The notes under the pieces are model-generated. The model saw nothing but the letters and a program-made list of their open reading frames with translations, was not told the origin of the DNA and did not search any database. A DNA stretch of 64,000 nt, from the NCBI RefSeq assembly GCF_007858445.1, contig NZ_VIGV01000002.1, forward strand, positions 434,001 to 498,000. Direction: 5' to 3'. The position numbers were made by a program, and so were the translations under genes. Source of the DNA: Tsukamurella sputi. GTDB taxonomy: Bacteria; Actinomycetota; Actinomycetes; Mycobacteriales; Mycobacteriaceae. Shown here piece after piece: positions 7,617 to 16,673 of the stretch; position 1 is the first letter of the stretch, and each line of letters begins with the position of its first letter.

Positions 7617-8774
7617 ATGCTGCGCACCATCTACACCGAGGACCACGAAGCCTTCCGCGACACCCTCCGTTCCTTCATCGAGGCGGAGGTCGTTCCGCAC
7701 TTCGAGGAGTGGTACGCGAACGGGATCGTGCCCAAGGAGTTCTACCGCAAGCTCGGCGAACTGGGCGTCTTCGGCATCGAGGTGCCCGAGGAGTTCGGCG
7801 GCGCCGGCGAGGAGACCTTCAAGTACGAGGCGATCATCGCCGAGGAGTGCGCCCGCGCCGGCGTCTCCTTCGGCGGCAGCGGCGTGCACGTGAACCTGTG
7901 CCTGCCCTACCTCATGAAGTACTGCACCGAGGAGCAGAAGCAGCGCTGGCTGCCCGGCTTCGTGGACGGCACCAACATGTTCGCCATCGCCATGACCGAG
8001 CCCGGCACGGGCTCCGACCTGGCCGGGATGAAGACCACCGCCAAGCTCTCGGACGACGGCACGCATTACGTGCTCAACGGCTCGAAGACCTTCATCACGG
8101 GCGGCGTGAACGCCGACCGCGTCATCGTGTGCGCGCGCACCTCCCCCGCCACCGCGGAGGACCGCCGCTTCGGCATCTCCCTCTTCGTCGTGGACACGAC
8201 GCTCCCCGGCTACGAGGTGGGCCGCAAGCTCGACAAGCTGGGCCTGAAGATCTCGGACACTGCGGAGCTGTCCTTCACCGACGTCAAGGTCCCCGCCGAG
8301 GACCTGCTCGGCGAGGAGAACAAGGGCTTCGGCTACCTCGGCCAGAACCTCCCCCAGGAGCGCCTGTCGATCGCCAACGGCGCGTACGCGCAGGCCAAGG
8401 CCGCGATCGCCTTCGCGCAGGAGTACACCGAGCAGCGCAACATCTTCGGCAAGCCCGTCGCCTCGTTCCAGAACACCAAGTTCGAGCTCGCAGCGTGCAA
8501 GGCCAAGCTCGACGCGATGGAGTCCAGCGTGGACCGCGGCATCGAGCTGCACGACGCGGGCAAGCTCACCGCCGCCGACGCCGCCTCGCTCAAGCTGTTC
8601 TGCACCGAGGCCGCGTCCGACATCATCGACCGCTGCCTCCAACTGCACGGCGGCTACGGCTACATGAACGAGTACCCGATCGCCCGGCTCTACGCCGACA
8701 ACCGCGTCAACCGCATCTACGGCGGCACGTCCGAGGTGATGAAGACCATCATCGCCAAGGACATGGGCCTGTAG
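7617..8774 (+). CDS. Acyl-CoA dehydrogenase (FadE-type)
   Basis: A 385-residue flavoprotein of the usual family length. AMTEPGTGSD near residues 121-130 and the FITGG segment line the FAD and substrate pocket; the C-terminal RIYGGTSEVMKTIIAKDMGL carries the catalytic Glu. It should introduce the 2,3-double bond in acyl-CoA and pass electrons to ETF. The start at 7617 follows AAGGAG at 7604-7609. It lies just downstream of tetR and very likely forms the first oxidative step for the hydratase, SDR and thiolase encoded opposite. Confidence 0.93.
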   Translation: MLRTIYTEDHEAFRDTLRSFIEAEVVPHFEEWYANGIVPKEFYRKLGELGVFGIEVPEEFGGAGEETFKYEAIIAEECARAGVSFGGSGVHVNLCLPYLMKYCTEEQKQRWLPGFVDGTNMFAIAMTEPGTGSDLAGMKTTAKLSDDGTHYVLNGSKTFITGGVNADRVIVCARTSPATAEDRRFGISLFVVDTTLPGYEVGRKLDKLGLKISDTAELSFTDVKVPAEDLLGEENKGFGYLGQNLPQERLSIANGAYAQAKAAIAFAQEYTEQRNIFGKPVASFQNTKFELAACKAKLDAMESSVDRGIELHDAGKLTAADAASLKLFCTEAASDIIDRCLQLHGGYGYMNEYPIARLYADNRVNRIYGGTSEVMKTIIAKDMGL

Positions 8775-8807
8775 CAGCCCCGCCCGCAGCGGTGCTGTAC
8801 TGAGCAC

Positions 8808-9602
8808 ATGGACCTGCTGATCGGACTGATCGCGGTCGTGCTCCTCTGGGCCGCCGTCGGCCACGTCCGGCGCGCCGGGCCGGGCTCCGAGTGGATGCTC
8901 GGCTCGGCCCGGTACGCACGGGCATGGGTGCGCGCGAGCCCCGTCGCCGCCCTGATGTGGCTGGTCGTGATGGCCAACACCGTGATGCTGCTCGGGCTGC
9001 CACGCAGCCTCGGCGAGCAGGTCCTGGAGGCCCACAGCACCAACCTCGACCAGTTCGGCTCCCACCCGCTGCAGTCGTTGATCACGTCCGCACTGTGGAT
9101 CGACCCGGTCGACATTCCGTTCGTCACGCTGATGACCCTGCTGGTGCTCGGGCCCGCCGAGCGCTGGCTGGGCCACGTGGGCATGCCCGCCGTCTACTTC
9201 ACGGGCAGCGCAACCGCGTCGCTGATCTCGGTGCTGTCGGCGAACCGCCTGCTGGCGCACGGGATCATCACCGACGATCTCGACGTGCAGGGCATGATCG
9301 ATGTGGGTGTGAGCTACGGCAGCCTCTGCCTCGCCGGGCTGATGGTCTACCTGATCACACCGTGGCGCCGGCGGATCGGCGCGATGATCGCCCTGCCGAT
9401 CCTGGTGCAGCTGACCATGCCCTTCTTCGGGCTCTACTCCACCCTCGGGCATCTGCGCGCGGTGCTCCTGGGCTACCTGCTCTACCCCGTCACCCTCATC
9501 CCATCGATCCGCCGCCGCGCCGCGACGTGGACCTGGAGGTTCCACCCCGCCGAGCCTGCCGAGCCTGCCGAGCCCGGCGGGGAGGCCGTCACCAGACCTT
9601 GA
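8808..9602 (+). CDS. Rhomboid-like integral membrane protein
   Basis: A 264-residue protein with about six hydrophobic segments. GVSYGSLCLAG (near residues 165-175) supplies a rhomboid-style G-x-S, and HLRAVLLG in a later helix fits the H-x-x-A-x-x-x-G pattern of the catalytic His helix. The spacing and order agree with a rhomboid core, so a serine protease activity is possible, but overall the protein belongs to the divergent actinobacterial rhomboid-like group whose substrates are unknown. The C-terminus carries a short EPAEPAEP run. Its last 14 bases overlap the end of the convergent metallopeptidase gene. Confidence 0.75.
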   Translation: MDLLIGLIAVVLLWAAVGHVRRAGPGSEWMLGSARYARAWVRASPVAALMWLVVMANTVMLLGLPRSLGEQVLEAHSTNLDQFGSHPLQSLITSALWIDPVDIPFVTLMTLLVLGPAERWLGHVGMPAVYFTGSATASLISVLSANRLLAHGIITDDLDVQGMIDVGVSYGSLCLAGLMVYLITPWRRRIGAMIALPILVQLTMPFFGLYSTLGHLRAVLLGYLLYPVTLIPSIRRRAATWTWRFHPAEPAEPAEPGGEAVTRP

Positions 9603-11805
9603 CGCGATCCTTCGGGTCGAGCCACTCGCCGTCGCCCGGATGCACGCCGAAGGTGTCGGCGAACGCGCCGACGTTCTTGACCACCTGATTGGCCCGGAAC
9701 TCGTTGGGCGCGTGCGGATCAGTGGCCAGCGACTGGATCGCCGCGGCCTCCCGCGCCTTGTTCCGCCAGATCCGGCCCCAGCTCAGGAACAGCGGCGTCA
9801 GGTCCGGACCCGTCGACGCACCCGCCGACGGCGACGCGCTCGCTCCGGCGCTCGCCGACGGTGCCGCGCTCGCCGGGCCCGCGCCCTCCGTGCCCGCGTC
9901 CCGGTTCGCCACGGCGATCCGGTACGCCGCGATGGCGATCGACAGCCCGCCGAGGTCGGCGAGGTTCTCCCCCACCGTGAGGCCGCCGTTCACCTTGTTC
10001 GTGGGCGGCAGGCCCGCCGGGACCAGGGCGTCGTACTGCGCGATGAGCGCCTTGGTCCGCTTGTCGAACTCGGCCCGATCGGCCGGCTCCCACCAGTCTT
10101 TGAGATTGCCGTCACCGTCGTACTTCGCGCCCTGATCGTCGAAGGCGTGGCCGATCTCGTGGCCGATCACCGCGCCGATCCCGCCGTAATTGACGGCGGC
10201 CTGAGCATCGGGCGAGAAGAACGGCGGCTGCAGGATCGCGGCCGGGAAGACGATCTCGTTCATGCCCGGGTTGTAGTAGGCGTTGACGGTCTGCGGCGTC
10301 ATCAGCCACTCGCCCTTGTCCACCGGCTTGGCGAGCTTCGCCAGCTGGTAGGCGTTCTCGAACTCGCCCGAGGCGCGGACGTTGGCGACGATCGACTTGC
10401 CGTCGGTCTTGAGATCCGAGTAGTCGCGCCACTTCTCGGGGTAGCCGATCTTGGTGCGGATCTTCTCCAGTTTGGCCGACGCGGCCCGTCGGGTAGCCGG
10501 CGTCATCCAGTCGAGATCCTCGAAACTGGCGCGGTAGGCGCTGCGGAGGTTGTTCACCAACTGCTCGGCCTGCTGCTTGGCGTCGGCCGGGAAGTGCTTC
10601 TTGACGTACAGCTTCCCCAGCGCCTCGCCGAGCGCGCCCTCGACCGCGGCGACGCCCCGCTTCCAGCGGTCGCGCTGCTGCTCGACCCCGCTGAGCGTCT
10701 TGGAGTAGAACTCGAAGTTGGCGGTGACGAAGGGCTCGGAGAGGTAGGCGGCGTACGCCCGGACGACCTGGATGCGCGCGTGGTCCTTCAACGTGTTCAG
10801 GTCGGTGTCCGCCCAGAGCTTGGCCACGGAGGTCAGGAAGCTCGGCTGCGAGACCACGACGTTCTTCGCGTCGTCGGCCTTGATGCCCACGGCCTTCTGC
10901 CAGCGGTCCCAGTCGTAGCCGGGCGCGAGCTTCGACAGCTCCGACCACGGGTACGGGTTGTAGGTCGCGGTGGCGTCCCGCGAGCGGACCCGGTCCCAGT
11001 GGCCCTTCGCCACGGACGTCTCGAACGCCAGCACGCGGGCAGCGACCCCCGGCGCGTCGGAGAGCCCGGCGAGCGAGGCCACCTTCTCCAGGTACGCGCG
11101 GTACTTGTCGCGGACATCGGCGTACTTCGGGTCACGGTAGTAGGCCTCGTCGGGCAGGCCGATGCCGGACTGCACCAGGCTGAGGACGTACTTCGACGAG
11201 TCCTTCTGGTCGGTGTCGACGTAGAAGCCCACGAGCCCGCCGACGCCCTGCTTCTCGTGCGCACCGATCACGTCGAGCAGCGCCGCCTTGTCGGCCGCCT
11301 TGTCGATCGCGTCGAGGTCGGGCTTGATCGGCTCGGCGCCCTCCCGGTCGATGCGCGCGGTGTCCATGAAGGAGTCGTAGACGTCGCGGATCTTGGCCTC
11401 GTCACTGCGGGTGCGCGGATCCTTGATGCCCTCGATGATCGCCTTGAGCTGCTCCAGCGCTCGGTCCGACAGGTCTGTGAAGGTGTTGAACGAGGCCTTG
11501 TCGGCCGGGATCTTGTAGCCGTCGGCCCAGCCGCCGTTGACGTGCCGGAACAGGTCGTCCTGCACGCGCACTCCCGGCGCCGCGCCGCCCAGGTCGGGGC
11601 CCGTCAGCGGTCGGGCCGGCTTGGCGGAGGTCGACGGTCCGCCGTTCGGCGCGGAGACACCGCACGCCGCGAGGACCGCCGTGCCCGCGAGCACACCGAA
11701 TCCGGCCAGGAACCGGCGGCGATCGAATCCGCCGGTCGGGACGCCGAACGGGTCCCGATCGGGGCGGGGCGGATGAGTGGACGAGTGCGCATCACCGGTC
11801 TGCAT
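9589..11805 (-). CDS. M13-family zinc metallopeptidase, Tat-type lipoprotein
   Basis: A 738-residue neprilysin/PepO-type peptidase. The N-terminus has a twin-arginine motif DRRRFLAG and a lipobox ending LAAC near residue 49, so it is probably exported folded and lipid-anchored. The zinc motif HEIGH is near residue 547, and the third ligand Glu is in GENLAD near 611. An Ala/Ser-rich insertion of about 40 residues follows near 650. Unlike mycobacterial Zmp1, which lacks a signal, this one is clearly exported. The start at 11805 lies inside the end of the GntR gene (14-base overlap). Confidence 0.9.
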   Translation of the reverse strand: MQTGDAHSSTHPPRPDRDPFGVPTGGFDRRRFLAGFGVLAGTAVLAACGVSAPNGGPSTSAKPARPLTGPDLGGAAPGVRVQDDLFRHVNGGWADGYKIPADKASFNTFTDLSDRALEQLKAIIEGIKDPRTRSDEAKIRDVYDSFMDTARIDREGAEPIKPDLDAIDKAADKAALLDVIGAHEKQGVGGLVGFYVDTDQKDSSKYVLSLVQSGIGLPDEAYYRDPKYADVRDKYRAYLEKVASLAGLSDAPGVAARVLAFETSVAKGHWDRVRSRDATATYNPYPWSELSKLAPGYDWDRWQKAVGIKADDAKNVVVSQPSFLTSVAKLWADTDLNTLKDHARIQVVRAYAAYLSEPFVTANFEFYSKTLSGVEQQRDRWKRGVAAVEGALGEALGKLYVKKHFPADAKQQAEQLVNNLRSAYRASFEDLDWMTPATRRAASAKLEKIRTKIGYPEKWRDYSDLKTDGKSIVANVRASGEFENAYQLAKLAKPVDKGEWLMTPQTVNAYYNPGMNEIVFPAAILQPPFFSPDAQAAVNYGGIGAVIGHEIGHAFDDQGAKYDGDGNLKDWWEPADRAEFDKRTKALIAQYDALVPAGLPPTNKVNGGLTVGENLADLGGLSIAIAAYRIAVANRDAGTEGAGPASAAPSASAGASASPSAGASTGPDLTPLFLSWGRIWRNKAREAAAIQSLATDPHAPNEFRANQVVKNVGAFADTFGVHPGDGEWLDPKDRVKVW

Positions 11806-12583
11806 ACCCGAATCTAACCCGTGAGGATGGCTCAGCGTCGGATGACGTCGTCCGGACACGTAGACGGGTGCGGTCCGCTCGGAAGAGATCGATCGAGTAC
11901 TCGGTGGGTCTGTCCCTCGCGTCGTACCCGACTCGCTCCAGCCGCAAGAGCGGTGCCTCCAGGGGCACACCGAGCAACCGCGCGGTCCGTTCATTCGCCC
12001 CGACCGTATCGATGATCTCGTCCGTGGCCACGATCGGAACACCGAACCGGTCCTGCAGGGTCGCGTAGAGCGAACTCGAGAAGTCGCAACCGATCATCTT
12101 CCTCCCCAACGTCACGTACGCGTGGTCCAGCGAGAGCGTGTCGGCATCGGCGAATCGCACGCGCAGCAGCGACAGCACTTCGGTTTCGGCATCCACTTCG
12201 AGTGCCCGCGCGACCATTCCGTTCGCGGGAACGAGACGAGCCTCGACCACCCTCGTCCCCTCAACGAATCCCTGCAGGGTCAACATCTCCGGCACCCCGC
12301 GCACCGTATTGAGATCGCGTGCGAGCCGTCGTCCGGACGGCAGCTCGAATCCGGTGATCTCCACTCCTGAACTGCGCACGAGGTAAGCCCCGCCCGTGCG
12401 ACCGACCACGCGCCTGATCCGGCCTTCGCGAGCGAGCAGATCGATCGCTCGGCGCACCGTCGCTCGCGAGACTCCCAGCCTCTCGGCGATCTCGCGCTCC
12501 GGCGGCAGCTTCGTACCGCCGCGCCCCTCGAGTTCGTCCGCGAGTCGGCGCAGCGTCACGACCGTCTCGTCCGCCAGCGTCAC
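11792..12583 (-). CDS. GntR-family regulator with UTRA ligand domain (HutC subfamily)
   Basis: A 263-residue regulator. The N-terminal winged helix is at about residues 10-75 (LPPEREIAERLGVSRATVRR), and a UTRA effector domain runs from about 95 to 250. HutC-type regulators sense small catabolites and usually repress an adjacent catabolic operon, here the plus-strand operon starting at 12800. It also overlaps the downstream M13 peptidase gene, so the two may be co-transcribed. The ligand is unknown; an amine or amino-alcohol intermediate would suit the operon. Confidence 0.88.
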   Translation of the reverse strand: MTLADETVVTLRRLADELEGRGGTKLPPEREIAERLGVSRATVRRAIDLLAREGRIRRVVGRTGGAYLVRSSGVEITGFELPSGRRLARDLNTVRGVPEMLTLQGFVEGTRVVEARLVPANGMVARALEVDAETEVLSLLRVRFADADTLSLDHAYVTLGRKMIGCDFSSSLYATLQDRFGVPIVATDEIIDTVGANERTARLLGVPLEAPLLRLERVGYDARDRPTEYSIDLFRADRTRLRVRTTSSDAEPSSRVRFGYADR

Positions 12584-12732
12584 GTCCGCCTCCTTCCGAT
12601 GTGAACCAATTCGGGCATCGTCCCTCAGAAGAGCGCCCGACGCTTGCCGATATCTCGGACGAAATCTACCTCTGACCTGGCTTCATGTGTCTGTAACGCG
12701 AAATCGGTGAGACCAGAAATGGGCCGCGCGCA

Positions 12733-12768
12733 TGATCTGGATCACTGCTCGGCGGCCCGCCCGAGCAG
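12733..12768. promoter_or_regulatory. Palindrome and hairpin in the divergent gntR/operon control region
   Basis: Within the 216-bp gap 12584-12799, TGATCTGGATCA (12733-12744) is a 12-bp palindrome apart from its two central bases. It is followed at once by CTGCTCGG-N8-CCGAGCAG (12745-12768), a perfect 8-bp stem. The first is a candidate operator for the divergent GntR regulator and the second a hairpin in the operon leader. Neither matches a consensus I can name; the rest of the gap shows no further structure. Confidence 0.4.
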
Positions 12769-12799
12769 CACAGGGAACCTCCACCGAAGGACCGCACCC

Positions 12800-13582
12800 A
12801 TGCAGACGATTCCCGACGATGTCGGATCCACCGTCGCCCGCCCCGTGCTCGACATCCTCCGCAGCGCCGGTGAGATCTCGCGCTCGTGGTTCGACCGTGG
12901 GCGCCTGGACGTCGAGACCAAAGCCGACGGATCGCCCGTGACCCGGGCGGACCGCGAGACGGAGGGATCCCTCCGCGATGCCCTCACCGCGCTGTACCCC
13001 GATGACGGCATCGTCGGGGAGGAGTTCGGCACCGTCGAGGGCACGTCCGGCGACCGGTGGATCATCGACCCGATCGATGGCACGAAGTCGTTCGTACACG
13101 GCGTTCCCCTGTACGCGAACCTGCTCGCCCACGAGGTGCAGGGCCGCATCGTCTTCGGGGCCATCAATCTCCCCAGCCTCGGCGTCCTCGTCCACGCCGA
13201 GATCGGGCGCGGCTGCTTCCGCAACGGACGGCGCGTGTCCGTCTCCGACCGGACCGACCTGGCCGGCGCGCACGTGATGGCCACGTGGCTCGAGGATTGG
13301 CCCTCCGAGGTCATCACGCGTCTGCACGACCGCGGCGCGGTCCTGCGCACCTGGGGCGACGCGTTCGGGTACGCCCTCGTCGCGTCGGGCGATGTGGACG
13401 CCCTCGTCGACTACACCGCACAGACCTACGACCTCGCACCGATGCCCGTCATCATCACGGAGGCGGGCGGCCGCTTCACCGATCTCCGCGGCGATGACCG
13501 ATTCGACTCGGGCCACGGCATCGCCACGAACGGACACATCCACGGCGATGTACTCCGCCTCGTCAACGAAGGAATCTCTTGA
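12800..13582 (+). CDS. Inositol monophosphatase-family phosphatase (HisN/SuhB-like)
   Basis: A 260-residue member of the Mg2+/Li+-sensitive phosphatase family. GEEFG at about residues 73-77 and DPIDGTKSF near 91 provide the metal ligands; WGDAFGYALVASGDVDALVD near 183-203 is the C-terminal signature. Homologues dephosphorylate inositol phosphates or histidinol phosphate. As the first gene of a kinase-rich catabolic operon it may act on a phosphorylated intermediate, but that is inference. Its stop overlaps the next start (TGATG). Confidence 0.87.
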   Translation: MQTIPDDVGSTVARPVLDILRSAGEISRSWFDRGRLDVETKADGSPVTRADRETEGSLRDALTALYPDDGIVGEEFGTVEGTSGDRWIIDPIDGTKSFVHGVPLYANLLAHEVQGRIVFGAINLPSLGVLVHAEIGRGCFRNGRRVSVSDRTDLAGAHVMATWLEDWPSEVITRLHDRGAVLRTWGDAFGYALVASGDVDALVDYTAQTYDLAPMPVIITEAGGRFTDLRGDDRFDSGHGIATNGHIHGDVLRLVNEGIS

Positions 13583-13860
13583 TGAAGAACGTCATCCGAG
13601 CACTCGATCGACGTGTGCTCACCACCCTGTTCACGCTGGGCTACGCAACCGCACTCGTGCTGGCGCTGTTTCCGCCGCTCTACTTGTGGTCCAGCGGGAA
13701 GGCGGTACTGATCCTCGGAATCCCGCTCTCGCTGATGTACTGGATCGCCGGCGCGGCGCTCGTCGGACTCGGACTCTGGGTCCAGTACTGGGTCGAGGAC
13801 GTCCGGGGCGAGCTCGACGAATCCCTCGTGCCCGCCTCCGCACCGACGGAGGCGAACTGA
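13582..13860 (+). CDS. Small two-helix membrane protein, probable symporter partner (DUF3311-like)
   Basis: A 92-residue protein with two transmembrane helices (about 14-36 and 42-66) separated by a short loop, and an acidic C-terminus. The PPLY...GIPLS...YWI pattern resembles DUF3311, a family of small proteins encoded next to sodium:solute symporters. It overlaps the phosphatase gene by one base and ends one base before the symporter, so the two membrane proteins are very likely made together. The family assignment rests on pattern alone. Confidence 0.7.
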   Translation: MKNVIRALDRRVLTTLFTLGYATALVLALFPPLYLWSSGKAVLILGIPLSLMYWIAGAALVGLGLWVQYWVEDVRGELDESLVPASAPTEAN

Positions 13861-13861
13861 C

Positions 13862-15406
13862 ATGGCCCTCATGTTGACCATGCTCGGCGCCTTCTACGCC
13901 TGCATCATCGCGATCCTCTACGTCACTCAGCACACCTCGAAGCCGACCTTCGACGAATACGCAGTGGGCGGCCGCAGCTACGGCGCCTGGTACGTGGCGA
14001 TGTGTTACGTCAACTCCTGGTGGCCCGGCGCGGTCTTCATCGTCTTCTTCGGACTGGCCGCCGGCCCCGGCGTGTTCGGGTTCTACGGGCTCGCGTATTC
14101 CACACTCGGGGTGGCGGCCATGTACTTCATGGCAACCCGCGCGTGGCGCTGGGGCGCGCGGTACGACCTGCGCAGCCAACCACAGCTGATGGGCGTCCGG
14201 TTCCGCTCCCGCGGCGTGAAGGTGATGGCGAGCGCCATCGGCATCGTCTCGGTGTTCCCCTGGGTGGTCCTCGGCATGCAGGCCCTGGGCGAGATCTTCC
14301 GTGTCGCGAGCGGCGGCGCGTGGTCGGTCACCACGTGCCTCGTCGTCGGCCTGGTCACGATCGTGGTGCGCCAGTACTGGACCGTCAAGATGGGAATGCG
14401 CGGCCTGATCATGACCGACATGTTCCAGGGCATCGTGGCCTACGGGCTCTCGGCCGTGGTGTGCCTGATCCTGCTCAGCGGGATCGCCGGTGGCCCCATC
14501 AGTTTCGGCACGCTCGCGCACGTCGCGGACTCGGCGCTGCGGGTACCGGGCGACGGCGACGGGTACGGCTCCTGGTACCTGTTCAGCCTCATCTTCACGG
14601 GCGTCATCGGCTCGCTCTGCTGGCCGATGAGCTTCCAGCGCATCTACACCGCGTCCGGGGTGCGGGCGGTCAAAGCCGGAACCATCCGCACGATCCTGAT
14701 CTCGGGCGTGTTCTACACGCTGCTCATGCTGGTCGGTCTCGCCGCCACCACGCTGCCCGCGGTCCACGACGCCCCCCAGATCGGTTGGTTCACGCTGCTC
14801 GGCGACTGGGGCGGAACGTGGCTGTTGGGGCTCGCAGTGACCATGGTCTTCGCCGCGTCGATGGGCCACATCGACGGCAGCGTCCAGGTCTGCGGGCTCC
14901 AGATCGCCAACGACCTCGTCGACCGCCCCGGGCGACCGCTATCCGATCGTCAGCTCACCGCTGTCGCCAAGGGCAGCATGGTGCTCTACATGGGGTTCGC
15001 GGCGGTCGTCGCGTTCTTCACCTTCGACATGCCTCGGCTGCAACTGCTCGCGCAGCTGTCGTACCAATCGATCGTGCAACTCGCCGTGCCGCTCTTCCTC
15101 GGCATCTTCTGGCGCGGGGGGAACAAGTACGGCGCGATGGCCGGTATGGCGACCGGCTTCCTCACGGCACTCGCGTTGACCGTGGTGTACCCCGACGACA
15201 TCCCGGCGCTGGGATCGCTCACCGGTGGCGTGGTCGGGCTCGCCGTGAACCTCCTTGTGTATCTGGCGGTCTCCGCCGCTACAGGGCAATCCGCGGAGGA
15301 ACGCCGGTACGTCGCCGAGATGTTCGCCGTCGCGGCCGCGCCGGTGCGCCGCCCGCGGTCCCGCCCGGAGTCCGGTACGGCGATGCCGGAGGCCGCCGAT
15401 GTCTGA
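13862..15406 (+). CDS. Sodium:solute symporter (SSS family)
   Basis: A 514-residue integral membrane protein with about 13 hydrophobic helices. Its N-terminus TFDEYAVGGRSYG is typical of SSS transporters, and the core contains the NSWWPG and MSFQRIYTA regions seen in this family. It should use a sodium gradient to import a small polar solute. Position inside an operon with amidohydrolases, kinases and a PLP enzyme suggests an N-acylated or free amine/amino-acid substrate. Its last eight bases overlap the next gene. Confidence 0.88.
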   Translation: MALMLTMLGAFYACIIAILYVTQHTSKPTFDEYAVGGRSYGAWYVAMCYVNSWWPGAVFIVFFGLAAGPGVFGFYGLAYSTLGVAAMYFMATRAWRWGARYDLRSQPQLMGVRFRSRGVKVMASAIGIVSVFPWVVLGMQALGEIFRVASGGAWSVTTCLVVGLVTIVVRQYWTVKMGMRGLIMTDMFQGIVAYGLSAVVCLILLSGIAGGPISFGTLAHVADSALRVPGDGDGYGSWYLFSLIFTGVIGSLCWPMSFQRIYTASGVRAVKAGTIRTILISGVFYTLLMLVGLAATTLPAVHDAPQIGWFTLLGDWGGTWLLGLAVTMVFAASMGHIDGSVQVCGLQIANDLVDRPGRPLSDRQLTAVAKGSMVLYMGFAAVVAFFTFDMPRLQLLAQLSYQSIVQLAVPLFLGIFWRGGNKYGAMAGMATGFLTALALTVVYPDDIPALGSLTGGVVGLAVNLLVYLAVSAATGQSAEERRYVAEMFAVAAAPVRRPRSRPESGTAMPEAADV

Positions 15407-16673
15407 GTCGCTCGACACCGAGGCGCAGCGGTTCCTCTCCGACTTCGCCACCTGGTCCGGATTCGGCGCCACGCCCGACGGCGGGTTGCACCGTTTGGCC
15501 GGGTCGCGCACACATGCGCAGGCTCGGCAATGGCTCGCCGAGCGTCTCACCGAGTGGGGCGCCCACACCTCCTTCGACCGGATCGGTAACCTCTTCGGCC
15601 GATTCGAGTGGGTGCCCGGCGCGCCGTACGTGCTGGTCGGTTCCCACTCGGACAGCCAGCCGAACGGCGGCCGGTTCGACGGTGCCCTCGGCGTCCTCGC
15701 CGCCGCCCACGCGGCCACCCGGATCGACCGCGCGGTTCGTACGGGAACGACGGCACCCCGCTTCAACCTCGCGGTGGTGGACTGGTTCAACGAGGAGGGC
15801 GCCCGGTTCACCCCGAGCGTGATGGGCTCCGGCTGCTTCACCGGAGGGCTCGACACCGACCGCTTGCTCGCGACGGCCGACCTCGACGGCGTGACCGTCG
15901 CCGCGGCGCTCACCGCGACCGGGATGCGCGGCGACGACGCAGGCCCGCCCGCGGTCGCGTACGCGGAACTGCACATCGAGCAGGGCCGCGAACTCGACGA
16001 CTCCGGCGACCGCATCGGCGCGGTAACGGCGAACTGGGCGGTACGCAAGTGCACAGTGGTGGTGCACGGCGAGCAGAGCCACACCGGCGCGACTTCGATG
16101 GCGGACCGGCGTGACGCTCTCGTCGGCGCCGCGCACGTCGTCCTCGCGGTCCGCGACGTCGCGAACTCCTTCCCGGCCGACGAAGTGCTCTCGGCGGTCG
16201 GCCGCATCCACGTCGAGCCGGGCTCGCCGGTAGTGGTCCCGAGCCGCGTCACGCTGAACGTCGACCTCCGGGCCCACAGTGCCGCGCGGCTCGACGAGGC
16301 GTACACGCAGCTGGTCGCCGCGTTCAACGCCATCACCGCCACCGGCGAAAACACGGTGGAGATCGCCGACTGCGCGCTGCGGGAGACCGAGCCGTTCTGG
16401 CCTGCGGGCGTGCGGATCGCGCACAAGGCCGCCGCGGACGCCGGCTTCCCGGTGCGAGACCTGATGACCCGTGCGGGCCACGACGCCGTCGCCCTGAACC
16501 GGGTCGTGCCGACGATCCTGGCCTTCGTCCCGAGCGTGAACGGAGTTTCCCATTCCGCGCACGAGTTCACGCGCGACTGTGATCTTCTCGCCGGTGTCGA
16601 CGTCCTCACCTCGATCGCCGAACAGCTCGTCACGTCCCTCCCCCACCCCTCGGAGCCTAGGAGCGCAATATGA
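15399..16673 (+). CDS. Zn-dependent amidohydrolase (N-carbamoyl-amino acid hydrolase/allantoate amidohydrolase type, M20)
   Basis: A 424-residue M20-fold hydrolase. Metal-binding residues are visible in GSHSDSQPNGGRFDGALG (near 81-98), NEEGARF, and HIEQGRELDDSG; GEQSHTGATSMADRRDA lies in the dimerisation domain. This matches the HyuC/AllC branch that hydrolyses N-carbamoyl or ureido groups. The start at 15399 overlaps the symporter stop, and its end overlaps the amidase start (ATGA). It presumably releases ammonia or carbon dioxide from an imported ureido or amide compound; the precise substrate is unknown. Confidence 0.88.
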   Translation: MSESLDTEAQRFLSDFATWSGFGATPDGGLHRLAGSRTHAQARQWLAERLTEWGAHTSFDRIGNLFGRFEWVPGAPYVLVGSHSDSQPNGGRFDGALGVLAAAHAATRIDRAVRTGTTAPRFNLAVVDWFNEEGARFTPSVMGSGCFTGGLDTDRLLATADLDGVTVAAALTATGMRGDDAGPPAVAYAELHIEQGRELDDSGDRIGAVTANWAVRKCTVVVHGEQSHTGATSMADRRDALVGAAHVVLAVRDVANSFPADEVLSAVGRIHVEPGSPVVVPSRVTLNVDLRAHSAARLDEAYTQLVAAFNAITATGENTVEIADCALRETEPFWPAGVRIAHKAAADAGFPVRDLMTRAGHDAVALNRVVPTILAFVPSVNGVSHSAHEFTRDCDLLAGVDVLTSIAEQLVTSLPHPSEPRSAI

